Source: Shewanella electrodiphila (GTDB taxonomy: Bacteria; Pseudomonadota; Gammaproteobacteria; Enterobacterales; Shewanellaceae). From it: 64,000 nucleotides of DNA. Within the stretch, counting starts at the first letter, position 1. Every line of letters starts with the position of its first letter. The notes under the pieces were generated by a model. The model was given only the letters and a program-made list of their open reading frames with translations, did no database searches and was not told the origin of the DNA. This document shows, piece after piece, positions 8,214 through 18,328 of this stretch. The DNA is taken from contig NZ_JAKIKU010000002.1 of the NCBI RefSeq assembly GCF_023283985.1, positions 496,001 to 560,000 on the forward strand, in the 5' to 3' direction. Position numbers and translations under genes: made by a program.

Positions 8214-9644
8214 ATGATGCAAATAGAACAACGAATTTTAATTGTTGCTGAACCTTCTGAGCGAGTCTCTCGTCTTTGTTGTATTTTTGAATTCTTAGAT
8301 GAAAAACATCATGTCATCTCTACTGATGATCTTGCGTCATTATCACGTGAATCTCGTTTTAGAGCCTTAGTCATTGATACTGAATCAGTATCGCCAGAGT
8401 TTATTAAAGATGTTCAGTCATCCATTCCTTGGCAGCCAGTATTATTGATCGGTACGCTTGAAATTAATGGTGTTAATGTACTTGGCACTATTGATGAGCC
8501 TATCAATTACCCACAATTAACTGAGCTACTCCATTTTTGCCAAGTTTATGGTCAAGCTAAGCAACCGCAAATTCCCACTAGTGCGAATCAGACAAAGTTA
8601 TTTAGATCTCTTGTTGGACGAAGTGAAGGGATAGCCAATGTTCGTCATCTGATAAGCCAAGTTGCCACTTCAGGTGCGACTGTTTTAGTATTAGGTCAGT
8701 CAGGTACAGGTAAAGAAGTTGTAGCCCGCAATATTCATTACATGTCAGAGCGACGGGATGGTCCTTTTATTCCGGTAAACTGTGGCGCAATTCCACCTGA
8801 ATTATTAGAAAGTGAACTCTTTGGACATGAAAAAGGCTCATTTACTGGCGCAATTTCAACCCGTAAAGGCCGTTTTGAATTAGCTGAGAATGGCACACTA
8901 TTTCTAGATGAAATCGGTGATATGCCGCTACAAATGCAGGTTAAGTTACTACGCGTATTGCAGGAAAAAGTATTTGAAAGAGTGGGTGGTTCTAAAACTA
9001 TTACCACTGATGTGAGGGTTGTCGCTGCAACACATCGTGATTTAGAAACGATGATAAATGATAATTTATTTCGTGAAGATCTTTATTATCGATTGAATGT
9101 CTTTCCAATCGAAATGCCATCGCTGAGCGAGCGCCGTGATGATGTGCCTCTTTTACTGCAGGAATTGGTGAGCAGAGTCTTCAATGAAGGGCGGGGTAAA
9201 ATCCGTTTTACCCAGCGTGCAATAGAATCATTAAAAGAACATAACTGGTCAGGAAACGTGCGTGAGTTATCTAACTTGGTAGAGCGCCTGACGATACTTT
9301 TCCCTGGCGGATTGGTCGATGTTAATGATTTACCGCGAAAGTATCGTTATATCGATGTGCCAGAGTACAGTGTTGAAATTAGCGAAGAGCAACAAGAGCG
9401 TGATGCATTAGCGTCAATTTTCAGTGATGATGAACCTATTGAGATCCCTGAAACCCGTTTCCCAAGTGAATTACCGCCAGAAGGTGTTAACCTAAAAGAT
9501 TTATTAGCTGAGCTAGAAATCGATATGATCCGCCAAGCTCTAGAGCAACAAGATAATGTGGTTGCTAGAGCAGCAGAAATGTTGGGGATTAGACGAACAA
9601 CCTTAGTTGAAAAAATGCGTAAATATGGCATGAGCAAAGATTAA
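8214..9644 (+). CDS. flrA: Sigma-54 dependent master flagellar regulator FlrA
   Basis: FlrA (FleQ family) starts the polar flagellar cascade by activating sigma-54 promoters. About 476 residues. The N-terminal FleQ domain is receiver-like. The AAA+ domain follows (Walker A GQSGTGKE; GSFTGA sigma-54 loop in place of the commoner GAFTGA; Walker B LFLDEIG). A C-terminal Fis-type helix-turn-helix ends the protein (AAEMLGIRRTTLVEKMRKYG). LFRS, coded at 8598-8609, matches the FleQ motif implicated in c-di-GMP binding, so activity is probably lowered by this messenger. The frame opens earlier with TTG at 8202, but ATG at 8214 or 8217 is the likelier start. A terminator separates it from flrBC. Confidence 0.94.
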   Translation: MMQIEQRILIVAEPSERVSRLCCIFEFLDEKHHVISTDDLASLSRESRFRALVIDTESVSPEFIKDVQSSIPWQPVLLIGTLEINGVNVLGTIDEPINYPQLTELLHFCQVYGQAKQPQIPTSANQTKLFRSLVGRSEGIANVRHLISQVATSGATVLVLGQSGTGKEVVARNIHYMSERRDGPFIPVNCGAIPPELLESELFGHEKGSFTGAISTRKGRFELAENGTLFLDEIGDMPLQMQVKLLRVLQEKVFERVGGSKTITTDVRVVAATHRDLETMINDNLFREDLYYRLNVFPIEMPSLSERRDDVPLLLQELVSRVFNEGRGKIRFTQRAIESLKEHNWSGNVRELSNLVERLTILFPGGLVDVNDLPRKYRYIDVPEYSVEISEEQQERDALASIFSDDEPIEIPETRFPSELPPEGVNLKDLLAELEIDMIRQALEQQDNVVARAAEMLGIRRTTLVEKMRKYGMSKD

Positions 9645-9670
9645 CCAGTTTTGCCATAAACAGTTACACT

Positions 9671-9697
9671 AAAGCATGCCTCATGGCATGCTTTTTT
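9671..9697 (+). terminator. Terminator after flrA
   Basis: AAAGCATGCC (9671-9680) and GGCATGCTTT (9685-9694) form a 10-bp stem with a TCAT loop, followed by further T. Confidence 0.92.
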
Positions 9698-9723
9698 ATG
9701 CTTATGATTTACACATAACGTTT

Positions 9724-9739
9724 TGGCACACCAAATGCA
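9724..9739 (+). promoter_or_regulatory. Sigma-54 promoter of flrBC
   Basis: TGGCACACCAAATGCA has the invariant GG (9725-9726), 10 bases, then GC (9737-9738), and a perfect TGGCAC -24 element. It lies about 40 bases before flrB. FlrA, encoded just upstream, is the expected activator, as in Vibrio. Confidence 0.88.
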
Positions 9740-9777
9740 TCAGCTTACACAAAAGTTAATATTTTGACGGAGTGGCT

Positions 9778-11172
9778 ATGTTTTCGGCGCACAGCAGTTT
9801 AGCACAATCGATGGTAGAGCCTAATTCTATTACAGAAGTGGGATCGAATTATAATGCCTCAAATTCCTATGCTCTTAACGATACGGCTCAAGAAAGCTCC
9901 TATTCAGCACCTCAAGGATTAGACTGTCAAGAAGTCGGTTCTCAAGTGCCTGATAATCAAGACCTTTACACCTCAAAAAACGATAATCTTTCCGTGGCTT
10001 CAGCAAGCGTTAATCATGATTTAGCTGGACAAATAGCCCGTTCAGCACCGCAAAAGGCGGCGAATATGTCAAATCAAATGGCGCACATTCTGCAAGCGAT
10101 GCCTTCAGGTGTTGTTATCATTAATGGTGATGGACTGGTTACATTGGCAAACCCTGTGGCAACAGAGCTTTTAGGTAGACCGCTACAAGGGGCTAAATGG
10201 TTCGATATTATTAACCGCGCTTTTTCACCGCAAGAAGATGATGGCCATGAAGTCTCACTTAAAAACGGGCGAAGAGTTAAACTGGCTATTACTCCGTTAA
10301 CGCCAGAACCTGGACAATTAATTGTTTTAACAGATTTAACCGAAACGCGTTTATTACAGAAAAATTTGTCGCACCTCCAACGCTTATCGGCGTTAGGAAA
10401 AATGGTCGCAACCTTGGCTCACCAGGTAAGAACACCGCTTTCTGCCGCTATGTTATATGCATCTAACCTTGCTAGTCCAAAACTGAATGATACGGCTAAA
10501 AAACGATTTCAAACTAAATTAGTCGACAGGTTGAATGAACTTGAGCGACAAGTAAATGACATGCTGTTAATGGCTAAAAATAAGCAAGATGATGCATCCC
10601 AGGTGACTGACGTTGAAGATATTATCGAACCTGTACTTGCTAGTTGTGAACCCATTGCTGAAAAAAACCAGTGTCAGTTAAATTATTTTAATCAAGCTAG
10701 TGAACGAATGTTAGCTAATAGTAATGCGCTAAGTTCAGCAATTAATAACCTTGTTATGAATAGCTTAGAGGCTAATGCCACAGAAATTAGAATCATTACA
10801 GCTTCATCTAATACTCATATTAATATTGATGTTATTGATAATGGCAAAGGATTAGCAGCTGATATGCAGCAACAGATTCTAGAGCCATTTTTTACAACCA
10901 AAAGCCAAGGTACAGGTTTAGGCTTAGCAGTTGTTCAAACGGTAGTAAGAAATCATAAAGGGACAGTGCAAGTCTCATCACAACCAAATAAAGGCTGTTT
11001 AATCAGATTGTCATTCCCGATTTATCAATCGCATCAAACTCAGACGACAGGTTTCGAAAGTGAAGTGTTAAACAATGAAGCATTAGCTGATAACAACATT
11101 ACAGATAACGACTTTAGTAGAACAGAACGTGGCGCAGAAAATCACAATAGCCCGGAGGCATCACATGGGTGA
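9778..11172 (+). CDS. flrB: Flagellar sensor histidine kinase FlrB
   Basis: FlrB phosphorylates FlrC. About 464 residues, with no transmembrane segment, so it is a cytoplasmic kinase. The N-terminal 95 residues are low complexity. A PAS-like domain covers about 100-190, the phosphoacceptor helix follows (AHQVRTPLSA, His near residue 215), and the ATPase domain ends the protein (N-box NNLVMNSLEA, G boxes DNGKGLA and GTGLGLAVV). The start is the ATG at 9778, 5 bases after ACGGAG; a GTG two codons earlier sits on the ribosome site. The 3' end overlaps flrC by 8 bases, which implies coupled translation. Confidence 0.94.
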   Translation: MFSAHSSLAQSMVEPNSITEVGSNYNASNSYALNDTAQESSYSAPQGLDCQEVGSQVPDNQDLYTSKNDNLSVASASVNHDLAGQIARSAPQKAANMSNQMAHILQAMPSGVVIINGDGLVTLANPVATELLGRPLQGAKWFDIINRAFSPQEDDGHEVSLKNGRRVKLAITPLTPEPGQLIVLTDLTETRLLQKNLSHLQRLSALGKMVATLAHQVRTPLSAAMLYASNLASPKLNDTAKKRFQTKLVDRLNELERQVNDMLLMAKNKQDDASQVTDVEDIIEPVLASCEPIAEKNQCQLNYFNQASERMLANSNALSSAINNLVMNSLEANATEIRIITASSNTHINIDVIDNGKGLAADMQQQILEPFFTTKSQGTGLGLAVVQTVVRNHKGTVQVSSQPNKGCLIRLSFPIYQSHQTQTTGFESEVLNNEALADNNITDNDFSRTERGAENHNSPEASHG

Positions 11173-12514
11173 AGCAAAACTATTACTCGTTGAAGATGAC
11201 GCATCTTTACGTGAGGCCTTACTCGACACCTTACTGCTGGCAAGCTATGAATGTGTTGATGTTGCATCTGCAGAAGATGCAATTCTTGCACTCAAGTCAA
11301 CAGAATTTGATTTGGTTATTAGTGATGTTCAAATGGAAGGCATTGGTGGTATAGGCTTGTTAAATTATTTACAGCAGCAAAACTGTAAAGTGCCAGTGCT
11401 ACTGATGACCGCTTATGCAACCATTGATAGTGCGGTTAGTGCGATTAAACTTGGTGCTGTTGATTATCTAGCGAAACCATTTGCGCCAGAAGTACTACTT
11501 AACCAAGTGTCACGTTATTTACCCCTAAAGCAAAATCTTGATCAGCCTGTGGTGGCTGATGACAAAAGTTTGGCATTACTTTCTATTGCCCAGCGTGTAG
11601 CCAGTTCAGATGCGTCAGTGATGATTATGGGGCCAAGTGGTTCAGGCAAAGAGGTATTGTCACGATACATACATCAAAATAGCTCGCGTTCACAACAACC
11701 CTTTATTGCAATTAATTGTGCCGCCATTCCAGAAAATATGCTCGAAGCGACATTATTTGGTTATGAAAAAGGCGCTTTTACTGGCGCATACCAAGCTTGT
11801 CCCGGTAAATTTGAACAAGCTCAAGGTGGTACGATTTTATTAGATGAAATTTCAGAAATGGAATTAGGTCTACAAGCTAAGCTACTGCGAGTGTTACAAG
11901 AACGAGAAGTTGAACGTTTAGGTGGGCGTAAAACTATTTCTCTTGATGTGCGTGTACTTGCTACTTCTAACAGAGACTTAAAAGAAATGGTGGCATCAGG
12001 CGGTTTCAGAGAAGATTTATATTATCGAATTAACGTATTCCCGTTAACTTGGCCTGCTTTGAATCAACGACCAGCTGATATCTTACCACTTGCGCGTCAT
12101 TTATTGGTTAAGCATGCTAAGAATGCCAATATCTCACCTGTGCCGACTTTGGATGAAGTGGCTTGTAGACGTTTGTTGACTTATCGCTGGCCAGGAAATG
12201 TTCGTGAGCTGGATAATGTGATTCAACGAGCACTCATTCTTCATACTGGAGAGGCTATTTCAACAGCAGATATCATATTAGATTCAAATGAAGTTGAATT
12301 ACAGCAACCTGAACCTACTCAAGTCAAACCTGTAGTTGAAAATGAAGGACTTGGTGATGAGTTAAAAGCTCAAGAGCATGTAATTATTCTTGAGACACTT
12401 AACCAGTGTAATGGTAGCCGCAAAGATGTAGCGGAAAAGCTAGGCATCAGTGCTAGAACCTTACGTTATAAAATGGCCAAGATGCGCGATATGGGAATAC
12501 AAGTCCCTGCCTAG
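11165..12514 (+). CDS. flrC: Flagellar sigma-54 response regulator FlrC
   Basis: FlrC activates intermediate flagellar genes after phosphorylation by FlrB. The 449-residue protein has a receiver domain (acidic pocket E10-D11-D12, acceptor D54, Lys in YLAKPF), an AAA+ domain (GPSGSGKE, the standard GAFTGA loop, ILLDEIS) and a C-terminal helix-turn-helix (DVAEKLGISARTLRYKMAKM). The start at ATG 11165 follows CCGGAGGCATCAC inside the end of flrB; an upstream in-frame GTG at 11129 is unlikely to be used. A terminator follows. Confidence 0.95.
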   Translation: MGEAKLLLVEDDASLREALLDTLLLASYECVDVASAEDAILALKSTEFDLVISDVQMEGIGGIGLLNYLQQQNCKVPVLLMTAYATIDSAVSAIKLGAVDYLAKPFAPEVLLNQVSRYLPLKQNLDQPVVADDKSLALLSIAQRVASSDASVMIMGPSGSGKEVLSRYIHQNSSRSQQPFIAINCAAIPENMLEATLFGYEKGAFTGAYQACPGKFEQAQGGTILLDEISEMELGLQAKLLRVLQEREVERLGGRKTISLDVRVLATSNRDLKEMVASGGFREDLYYRINVFPLTWPALNQRPADILPLARHLLVKHAKNANISPVPTLDEVACRRLLTYRWPGNVRELDNVIQRALILHTGEAISTADIILDSNEVELQQPEPTQVKPVVENEGLGDELKAQEHVIILETLNQCNGSRKDVAEKLGISARTLRYKMAKMRDMGIQVPA

Positions 12515-12534
12515 CTTTTAGCTAGACTCCTACA

Positions 12535-12570
12535 AAGTAAACCTGATCTAGCTTTCGATCAGGTTTACTT
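12535..12570 (+). terminator. Hairpin terminator after flrC
   Basis: AAGTAAACCTGATC (12535-12548) and GATCAGGTTTACTT (12557-12570) form a perfect 14-bp stem with an 8-base loop. The T-run is short, but the stem is strong and begins 21 bases after the flrC stop. Confidence 0.82.
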
Positions 12571-12640
12571 GTTCACTTGCTAGTCAAACAGTCATCCATT
12601 AGTAATAAAATCACCCAAACTATCGCGTTAATTCTATTGT

Positions 12641-12656
12641 TGGCATCCTACTTGCT
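12641..12656 (+). promoter_or_regulatory. Sigma-54 promoter of the fliE operon
   Basis: TGGCATCCTACTTGCT matches the -24/-12 consensus very well (GG 12642-12643, N10, GC 12654-12655, with TTGCT). It lies 56 bases before fliE. FlrA or FlrC would be the activator. Confidence 0.92.
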
Positions 12657-12711
12657 AAATCTATTGTAACTGGTTTTTAGTCGTCAAATATCCGACGAAT
12701 AGGAGATTACA

Positions 12712-13053
12712 ATGCAGATTAGCTCGAATCCTTTCTTACAAGAAATGCAATCACTTCGTGGTGAAATCTCGCCTAATCTTCGCTCACCTATCCAACCGGA
12801 TATGATCCAGAAAGTAGGCAATACTTCAGGTGCAGACTTCGGAGAATTGCTTTCTCAAGCTGTTGGCGGTGTGACAGAGTTACAGAAAAACTCGGCTAAT
12901 CTAGCCACTCGTTTAGAGATGGGTGATTCTACGGTAACTTTATCAGATACCGTTATTGCTCGTGAAAAATCTGGTGTGGCTTTTGAAGCGACAGTACAGG
13001 TAAGAAATAAGCTTGTCGAAGCTTACAAAGAAATTATGAGCATGCCTGTTTAG
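12712..13053 (+). CDS. fliE: Flagellar hook-basal body protein FliE
   Basis: FliE joins the MS ring to the proximal rod and is an early export substrate. The 113-residue protein ends with the family segment (FEATVQVRNKLVEAYKEIM). The ATG follows ATAGGAGATTACA. It is first in the fliEFGHIJ transcription unit behind a sigma-54 promoter. Confidence 0.94.
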   Translation: MQISSNPFLQEMQSLRGEISPNLRSPIQPDMIQKVGNTSGADFGELLSQAVGGVTELQKNSANLATRLEMGDSTVTLSDTVIAREKSGVAFEATVQVRNKLVEAYKEIMSMPV

Positions 13054-13087
13054 GCCTCTTTATCAGATTAGAAAGTAGGTAATTATT

Positions 13088-14782
13088 GTGAGTACAGATC
13101 TCGTATTAGATTCAGATACCGCTAGTAGCACAGGGATTCAGCAGGAAAACAAACCTGGTTTGATGAGTTCTTTTGGTAGTGCTGATTTTATGCGTCAAAT
13201 TACTATGATTCTGGCATTAGCCGTTTGTTTGGTATTGGCTGTATTTATGATGATGTGGGCGCAAGAGCCTGAGTACAGACCGTTAGGTCAAATGGAAACA
13301 AACGAAATGATCCAAGTGTTGGACGTTTTGGATAAAAATAAAATTGCCTATAAAATTTCTGGTGATGTCGTCAGTATTCCTGAAGACAAATATCAAAATG
13401 TAAAACTATTACTAGCTCGTGCAGGCGTTGAAGCATCAAGCCAGCCAACAGATTACCTAAGTAAAGACAGTGGCTTCGGTGTTAGCCAACGAATGGAGCA
13501 AGCACGCTTAAAGCAAAGCCAAGAAGTCAATTTAGCCCGAGTAATTGAAGAACTAAATAGCGTAACTCGCGCTAAAGTTATTTTAGCTTTGCCAAAAGAA
13601 AATGTTTTTGCCCGCAATAAATCCAAACCAAGTGCAACTGTTGTGGTCAATGTTCGTCGAGGCAGTTTAGGACAAGAAGAAATTGACTCTATCGTCGATA
13701 TTGTTGCTTCAGCAGTACAGGGCTTAGACCCAACGAGAGTGACTGTAACTGACTCTAATGGCCGTTTATTAAATTCAGGCAGCCAAGATGCGGCATCATC
13801 TAGAGCGCGCCGCGAACAAGAATTGGTTCAACAGAAAGAAGCTGAGTATCGTAATAAAGTCGAATCGATTTTAATGCCGATATTAGGACCTGAAAATTTT
13901 ACTTCTCAGGTCGATGTGAACATGGATTTTACTGCGGTTGAACAAACGGCCAAACGCTTTTCACCTGATTTACCTGCGATTCGTAGTGAAATGACCATTG
14001 AACGTAATTCATCAGGTCAATCAATGGGCGGTATTCCTGGCGCTTTATCAAATCAACCGCCAATGGAATCAAACATCCCACAAGAAGTCGGTGAAGCAGA
14101 AACTACCTCAGTCAGTGGTGACAGCCACCGTGAAGCGACCCGTAACTTTGAGTTAGACACCACAATTAGTCATACACGTCAGCAAGTTGGCCAAGTAAGA
14201 CGAGTCAGCGTGTCAGTGGCGATTGATTATAAACCAGGTGCGGTTGATGAAAATGGTGTGGTCACTAGAGTGCCAAGAACCGAACAAGAGCTGACGAATA
14301 TTCGCCGTTTACTGGAAGGGGCTATGGGCTTTACTAGCCAACGTGGTGATACTTTAGAAGTGGTTACCGTTCCATTTATGGATCAATTAATTGAAGCATT
14401 ACCTGAGCCTGAATTATGGGAGCAACCTTGGTTTTGGCGCGCGGTAAGACTGGTTTTAGGTGCATTATTGGTATTAGTCTTGATTTTATTTGTTATCAGA
14501 CCAATGTTGAATAAGTTGCTGAAAGCCAATGAAGTTGAAATGCCAGAAGAGGCTCGCTTAGGTCATGAATTGGCTGAGATTGAAGATCAATATGCTGCAG
14601 ATACACTCGGAATGCTCAATACTCAGCAAGCTGATTATAGTTATGCAGATGATGGCTCAATTCAAATTCCAAATCTTCATAAAGATGATGATATGATTAA
14701 GTCAATACGGGCATTAGTGGCAAATGAACCTGAACTTTCTACCCAAGTAATTAAGAGTTGGTTACAAGAAGATGGCAAATGA
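13088..14782 (+). CDS. fliF: Flagellar MS-ring protein FliF
   Basis: FliF builds the MS ring in the inner membrane, the base on which motor and export gate assemble. The 564-residue protein has a first membrane segment near residues 36-55, the periplasmic ring-building domains, a second membrane segment near 452-472 and a cytoplasmic tail that binds FliG. Length is normal. The start is GTG at 13088 behind AAAGTAGG. It overlaps fliG by 11 bases. Confidence 0.96.
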   Translation: MSTDLVLDSDTASSTGIQQENKPGLMSSFGSADFMRQITMILALAVCLVLAVFMMMWAQEPEYRPLGQMETNEMIQVLDVLDKNKIAYKISGDVVSIPEDKYQNVKLLLARAGVEASSQPTDYLSKDSGFGVSQRMEQARLKQSQEVNLARVIEELNSVTRAKVILALPKENVFARNKSKPSATVVVNVRRGSLGQEEIDSIVDIVASAVQGLDPTRVTVTDSNGRLLNSGSQDAASSRARREQELVQQKEAEYRNKVESILMPILGPENFTSQVDVNMDFTAVEQTAKRFSPDLPAIRSEMTIERNSSGQSMGGIPGALSNQPPMESNIPQEVGEAETTSVSGDSHREATRNFELDTTISHTRQQVGQVRRVSVSVAIDYKPGAVDENGVVTRVPRTEQELTNIRRLLEGAMGFTSQRGDTLEVVTVPFMDQLIEALPEPELWEQPWFWRAVRLVLGALLVLVLILFVIRPMLNKLLKANEVEMPEEARLGHELAEIEDQYAADTLGMLNTQQADYSYADDGSIQIPNLHKDDDMIKSIRALVANEPELSTQVIKSWLQEDGK

Positions 14783-15818
14783 TGAAGTTGCGGTAGCAGA
14801 GGCTACTAAAGGGTTTAACCCAGATGATTTAACGGGAACTGAAAAGACCGCTATTTTACTGTTAAGCCTAAGTGAAGCTGACGCGGCTTCAATACTAAAA
14901 CACTTGGAACCAAAACAGGTTCAAAAAGTTGGTATGTCTATGGCGGCCATGGAAGACTTTGGTCAAGAAAAAGTCATTGGCGTACATAAGTTATTTCTTG
15001 AAGAAATTCAAAAATTCTCGTCTATTGGTTTTAATAGTGAAGAGTTCGTAAGAAAAGCCTTAACAGCAGCACTTGGCGAAGATAAAGCCGGTAATTTAAT
15101 TGAACAAATTATCATGGGTAGCGGTGCTAAAGGCTTAGATTCATTAAAATGGATGGATGCACGTCAAGTTGCAACCATCATTCAAAATGAGCATCCGCAA
15201 ATTCAAACCATTGTTTTATCTTATCTAGAACCTGATCAGGCAGCAGAAATATTCAGTCAGTTTCCTGAAAATACTCGCTTAGATCTGATGATGCGTATTG
15301 CTAATTTAGAAGAAGTACAGCCAGCTGCATTGCAAGAATTGAATGATATTATGGAGAAACAGTTCGCAGGCCAAGGCGGCGCACAAGCAGCGAAAATGGG
15401 TGGACTTAAAGCTGCTGCTAATATTATGAACTTCTTAGATACAGGCGTTGAAAGCCAGATTATGGAAACAATGCGTGAATCAGACGAAGAGATGGCTCAG
15501 CAAATTCAAGATCTTATGTTTGTATTTGAAAACTTGATTGATGTTGATGACCGCGGAATTCAAGTTTTACTAAGAGAAGTACAGCAAGATGTGCTGATGA
15601 AGGCATTAAAAGGCACTGATGACCAATTGTCAGATAAAATTATCGGTAATATGTCTAAACGTGCCGGTGAATTATTACGTGATGATCTTGAAGCAATGGG
15701 ACCTATTAGGATCAGTGAAGTTGAAGTGGCCCAAAAAGAAATTCTCGCAATTGCTCGTCGCTTAAGTGATAGTGGTGAAATTATGCTTGGTGGCGGTGGT
15801 GGTGAAGAGTTCTTATAA
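14772..15818 (+). CDS. fliG: Flagellar motor switch protein FliG
   Basis: FliG is the C-ring subunit that touches the stator and carries torque. The 348-residue protein has the three armadillo-type domains, including the EHPQIQTIVLSYL segment of the middle domain and the charged C-terminal torque helix (LLRDDLEAMGPIRISEVE). A glycine-rich tail ends the protein. The ATG at 14772 lies inside the end of fliF. Confidence 0.96.
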   Translation: MANDEVAVAEATKGFNPDDLTGTEKTAILLLSLSEADAASILKHLEPKQVQKVGMSMAAMEDFGQEKVIGVHKLFLEEIQKFSSIGFNSEEFVRKALTAALGEDKAGNLIEQIIMGSGAKGLDSLKWMDARQVATIIQNEHPQIQTIVLSYLEPDQAAEIFSQFPENTRLDLMMRIANLEEVQPAALQELNDIMEKQFAGQGGAQAAKMGGLKAAANIMNFLDTGVESQIMETMRESDEEMAQQIQDLMFVFENLIDVDDRGIQVLLREVQQDVLMKALKGTDDQLSDKIIGNMSKRAGELLRDDLEAMGPIRISEVEVAQKEILAIARRLSDSGEIMLGGGGGEEFL

Positions 15819-15903
15819 TGCCATCATTATAATTTTATCCATAAGCCATTACCGTTTAGCTGCAATATAAAACCATTAATCGCTGTAGAAATTAGGCATA
15901 TCC

Positions 15904-17022
15904 ATGACGGAATCTAAAACCAATAAATCAATCGAAAATGATGACTTAGATTTCAGTCATTGGCAATTGCCTGATGTCACCGAAGATCAAACAGACTCTC
16001 CGTCTAATTTATTTGGACACTTAGGTAGCCAAAACCCACCTGCTAAATCAGAAGAAAAACCGCTTCTACCTCCAACCATGGCAGAAATTGAACAAATCAG
16101 AGTTGAAGCTGAGCAGGAAGGGTTTGAGCAAGGAAAAGTAGCAGGTCACAGCCAAGGTCTTGAACAAGGTAAACTTGAAGGTCTTGAAGTCGGGCACGCT
16201 GAAGGCTTTGCTCAGGGGGAACAACAAGGCTATGAAGTTGGCCAAGTTAAAGTCAATGAAGTGCTCGAGAAATTATCTCAATTGGTAAAACAATTCGAGC
16301 AACCATTAATGTTACTTGATGCTGAAATTGAAGCAGAAGTATTACAGTTAGCAATCAACCTAGCTAAATCTATTGTTGGTCATGAACTCAAAACCCATCC
16401 TGAGCATATTTTATCAGTCTTGCGTCAAGGTGTTGACTCCCTGCCGATTAAAGAGCAACAGGTTAAACTCAGACTGCATCCAGATGATGCTACCTTAGTG
16501 ATGCAATTATACAGTGATGCACAATTAGAAAAAAATCATTGGGACATTGAAGCTGACCCTTCATTAAATCCAGGTGATTGTATTATCAATAGCATGCGTT
16601 CAAGCGTTGATTTGCGGGTAGAAGAGAGAATGCGTCAGGTATTGCAAGAGCTACATGAGCAAGCCTCTGGCATTCAAGCAAATGTGCAAACGATAAAAAC
16701 TGAACATCCGCAATATACGACTGAGGTCGTGGATCACTTACCAGAAAGGCAATCTTCAAGCTTAACGACGGAAAACAGTCAAATTACTGAAGTGACTGAT
16801 TCAGAAATCAGTGAGAATGATACAAGTCTGCAAGAAGCAACTCGTCATGAACCATTGATAGAAGAATCATCTATAAAAGATCAAAGTTTCCAAGTTGCAG
16901 ATTCTTCAGTTGACCTTCATAACACAACAGCAATTGAAAATGGTGCAGATGAGCAGTCCAAAATTTTAGAAACTGATGAGGTACAAGACAATGCAAAGCC
17001 GTCAACATCAGTTACTGAATAA
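15904..17022 (+). CDS. fliH: Flagellar export ATPase regulator FliH, with long C-terminal tail
   Basis: FliH dimers hold and restrain the export ATPase FliI. Residues about 60-120 hold the glycine-spaced helix typical of FliH (repeated GxxxG units such as [11 protein letters not shown]). The FliI-binding C domain follows and ends near residue 260. The remaining roughly 110 residues are acidic, rich in Ser, Thr and Glu, and look disordered. Such a tail is absent from enteric FliH (about 235 residues), making this product long at 372. The 3' end overlaps fliI by 32 bases. The ATG at 15904 has only a weak ribosome site. Confidence 0.92.
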   Translation: MTESKTNKSIENDDLDFSHWQLPDVTEDQTDSPSNLFGHLGSQNPPAKSEEKPLLPPTMAEIEQIRVEAEQEGFEQGKVAGHSQGLEQGKLEGLEVGHAEGFAQGEQQGYEVGQVKVNEVLEKLSQLVKQFEQPLMLLDAEIEAEVLQLAINLAKSIVGHELKTHPEHILSVLRQGVDSLPIKEQQVKLRLHPDDATLVMQLYSDAQLEKNHWDIEADPSLNPGDCIINSMRSSVDLRVEERMRQVLQELHEQASGIQANVQTIKTEHPQYTTEVVDHLPERQSSSLTTENSQITEVTDSEISENDTSLQEATRHEPLIEESSIKDQSFQVADSSVDLHNTTAIENGADEQSKILETDEVQDNAKPSTSVTE

Positions 17023-18328
17023 ACTCAAAAACCAAAGTCAAAAAGTCAGCCCACTTAGGCCGGTAGCCAGTGGGCAGTTAGTGCGTGTTGTGGGCTTAAC
17101 ATTAGAAGCTACAGGCTGCAGAGCACCTGTGGGCAGTTTATGCTCGATAGAAACTATGGCGGGTGAATTAGTTGCCGAAGTGGTCGGGTTCGATGACGAG
17201 CTGTTGTATTTAATGCCCGTTGATGAATTAAGAGGTGTACTACCTGGGGCAAGAGTGCGGCCATTAGGTGAGCAGTCAAGTTTGAATGTCGGACTGAGTT
17301 TGTTGGGCAGAGTGCTTGATGGCAGTGGTTCACCACTTGATGGTTTAGGGCCATTAAATACAGATCAACAAGCTTCTCGTCATGCACCGCCAATTAATCC
17401 ACTTGCTAGACGTGCCATTTCTGAACCTTTAGATGTAGGGGTAAGGGCCATCAATGCGATGCTAACAGTGGGTAAGGGTCAGCGAATGGGCTTATTTGCT
17501 GGCTCCGGTGTGGGTAAAAGTGTGCTATTAGGCATGATGACTCGCGGGACAACTGCTGACATTATTGTTGTAGGGCTAGTGGGCGAGCGTGGTCGTGAGG
17601 TAAAAGAGTTTATTGAAGAGATCCTTGGTGAAGAAGGACGGGCTCGCTCCGTTGTTGTAGCCGCACCAGCTGACACTTCGCCATTAATGCGTCTTCGTGC
17701 TTGTGAAACATCCACTCGTATAGCTGAATACTTTCGTGACTTGGGGTACAACGTGTTATTATTGATGGATAGCTTAACCCGTTATGCTCAGGCACAACGT
17801 GAAGTGGCGTTAGCTGTTGGAGAACCGCCAGCAACAAAAGGCTATCCACCATCAGTATTTGCTAAATTACCAAGACTTGTTGAACGGGCAGGTAACGGAG
17901 GCCCTGGACAAGGTTCCATTACTGCTTTTTATACTGTACTGACAGAAGGTGATGATCAGCAAGATCCCATTGCAGATGCGTCAAGAGCGATTCTTGATGG
18001 TCACATTGTTTTATCTCGCACACTTGCTGATTCTGGTCATTACCCAGCTATTGATATTGAACAATCTATTAGTCGTGTTGCGCCAATGGTGATTGCGCCA
18101 GAACATTTAGAATCGATGCGTTTAGTTAAGCAAATGTATTCTACCTATCAGCAAAATCGCGACCTCATATCCATTGGAGCATATTCTCAAGGTAGCGATC
18201 CGCGAATAGACAATGCCATTAGATTACAACCTGCGATGAATGCATTTTTAAGACAGGGTTTTAAAGATGTTATCTCGTTTAATGATAGCCAAACTATGGT
18301 GGGGCAAATCGCTGCCCAATGTAAATAA
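16991..18328 (+). CDS. fliI: Flagellar export ATPase FliI
   Basis: FliI hydrolyses ATP to help load export substrates and chaperones onto the type III gate. The 445-residue protein has the F1-beta-like fold: Walker [12 protein letters not shown] near residue 160, Walker [17 protein letters not shown], and the export-family segment [14 protein letters not shown]. The ATG at 16991 follows GATGAGG at suitable spacing; an in-frame ATG at 16976 is possible. The stop overlaps the fliJ start as TAATG. Confidence 0.95.
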   Translation: MQSRQHQLLNKLKNQSQKVSPLRPVASGQLVRVVGLTLEATGCRAPVGSLCSIETMAGELVAEVVGFDDELLYLMPVDELRGVLPGARVRPLGEQSSLNVGLSLLGRVLDGSGSPLDGLGPLNTDQQASRHAPPINPLARRAISEPLDVGVRAINAMLTVGKGQRMGLFAGSGVGKSVLLGMMTRGTTADIIVVGLVGERGREVKEFIEEILGEEGRARSVVVAAPADTSPLMRLRACETSTRIAEYFRDLGYNVLLLMDSLTRYAQAQREVALAVGEPPATKGYPPSVFAKLPRLVERAGNGGPGQGSITAFYTVLTEGDDQQDPIADASRAILDGHIVLSRTLADSGHYPAIDIEQSISRVAPMVIAPEHLESMRLVKQMYSTYQQNRDLISIGAYSQGSDPRIDNAIRLQPAMNAFLRQGFKDVISFNDSQTMVGQIAAQCK

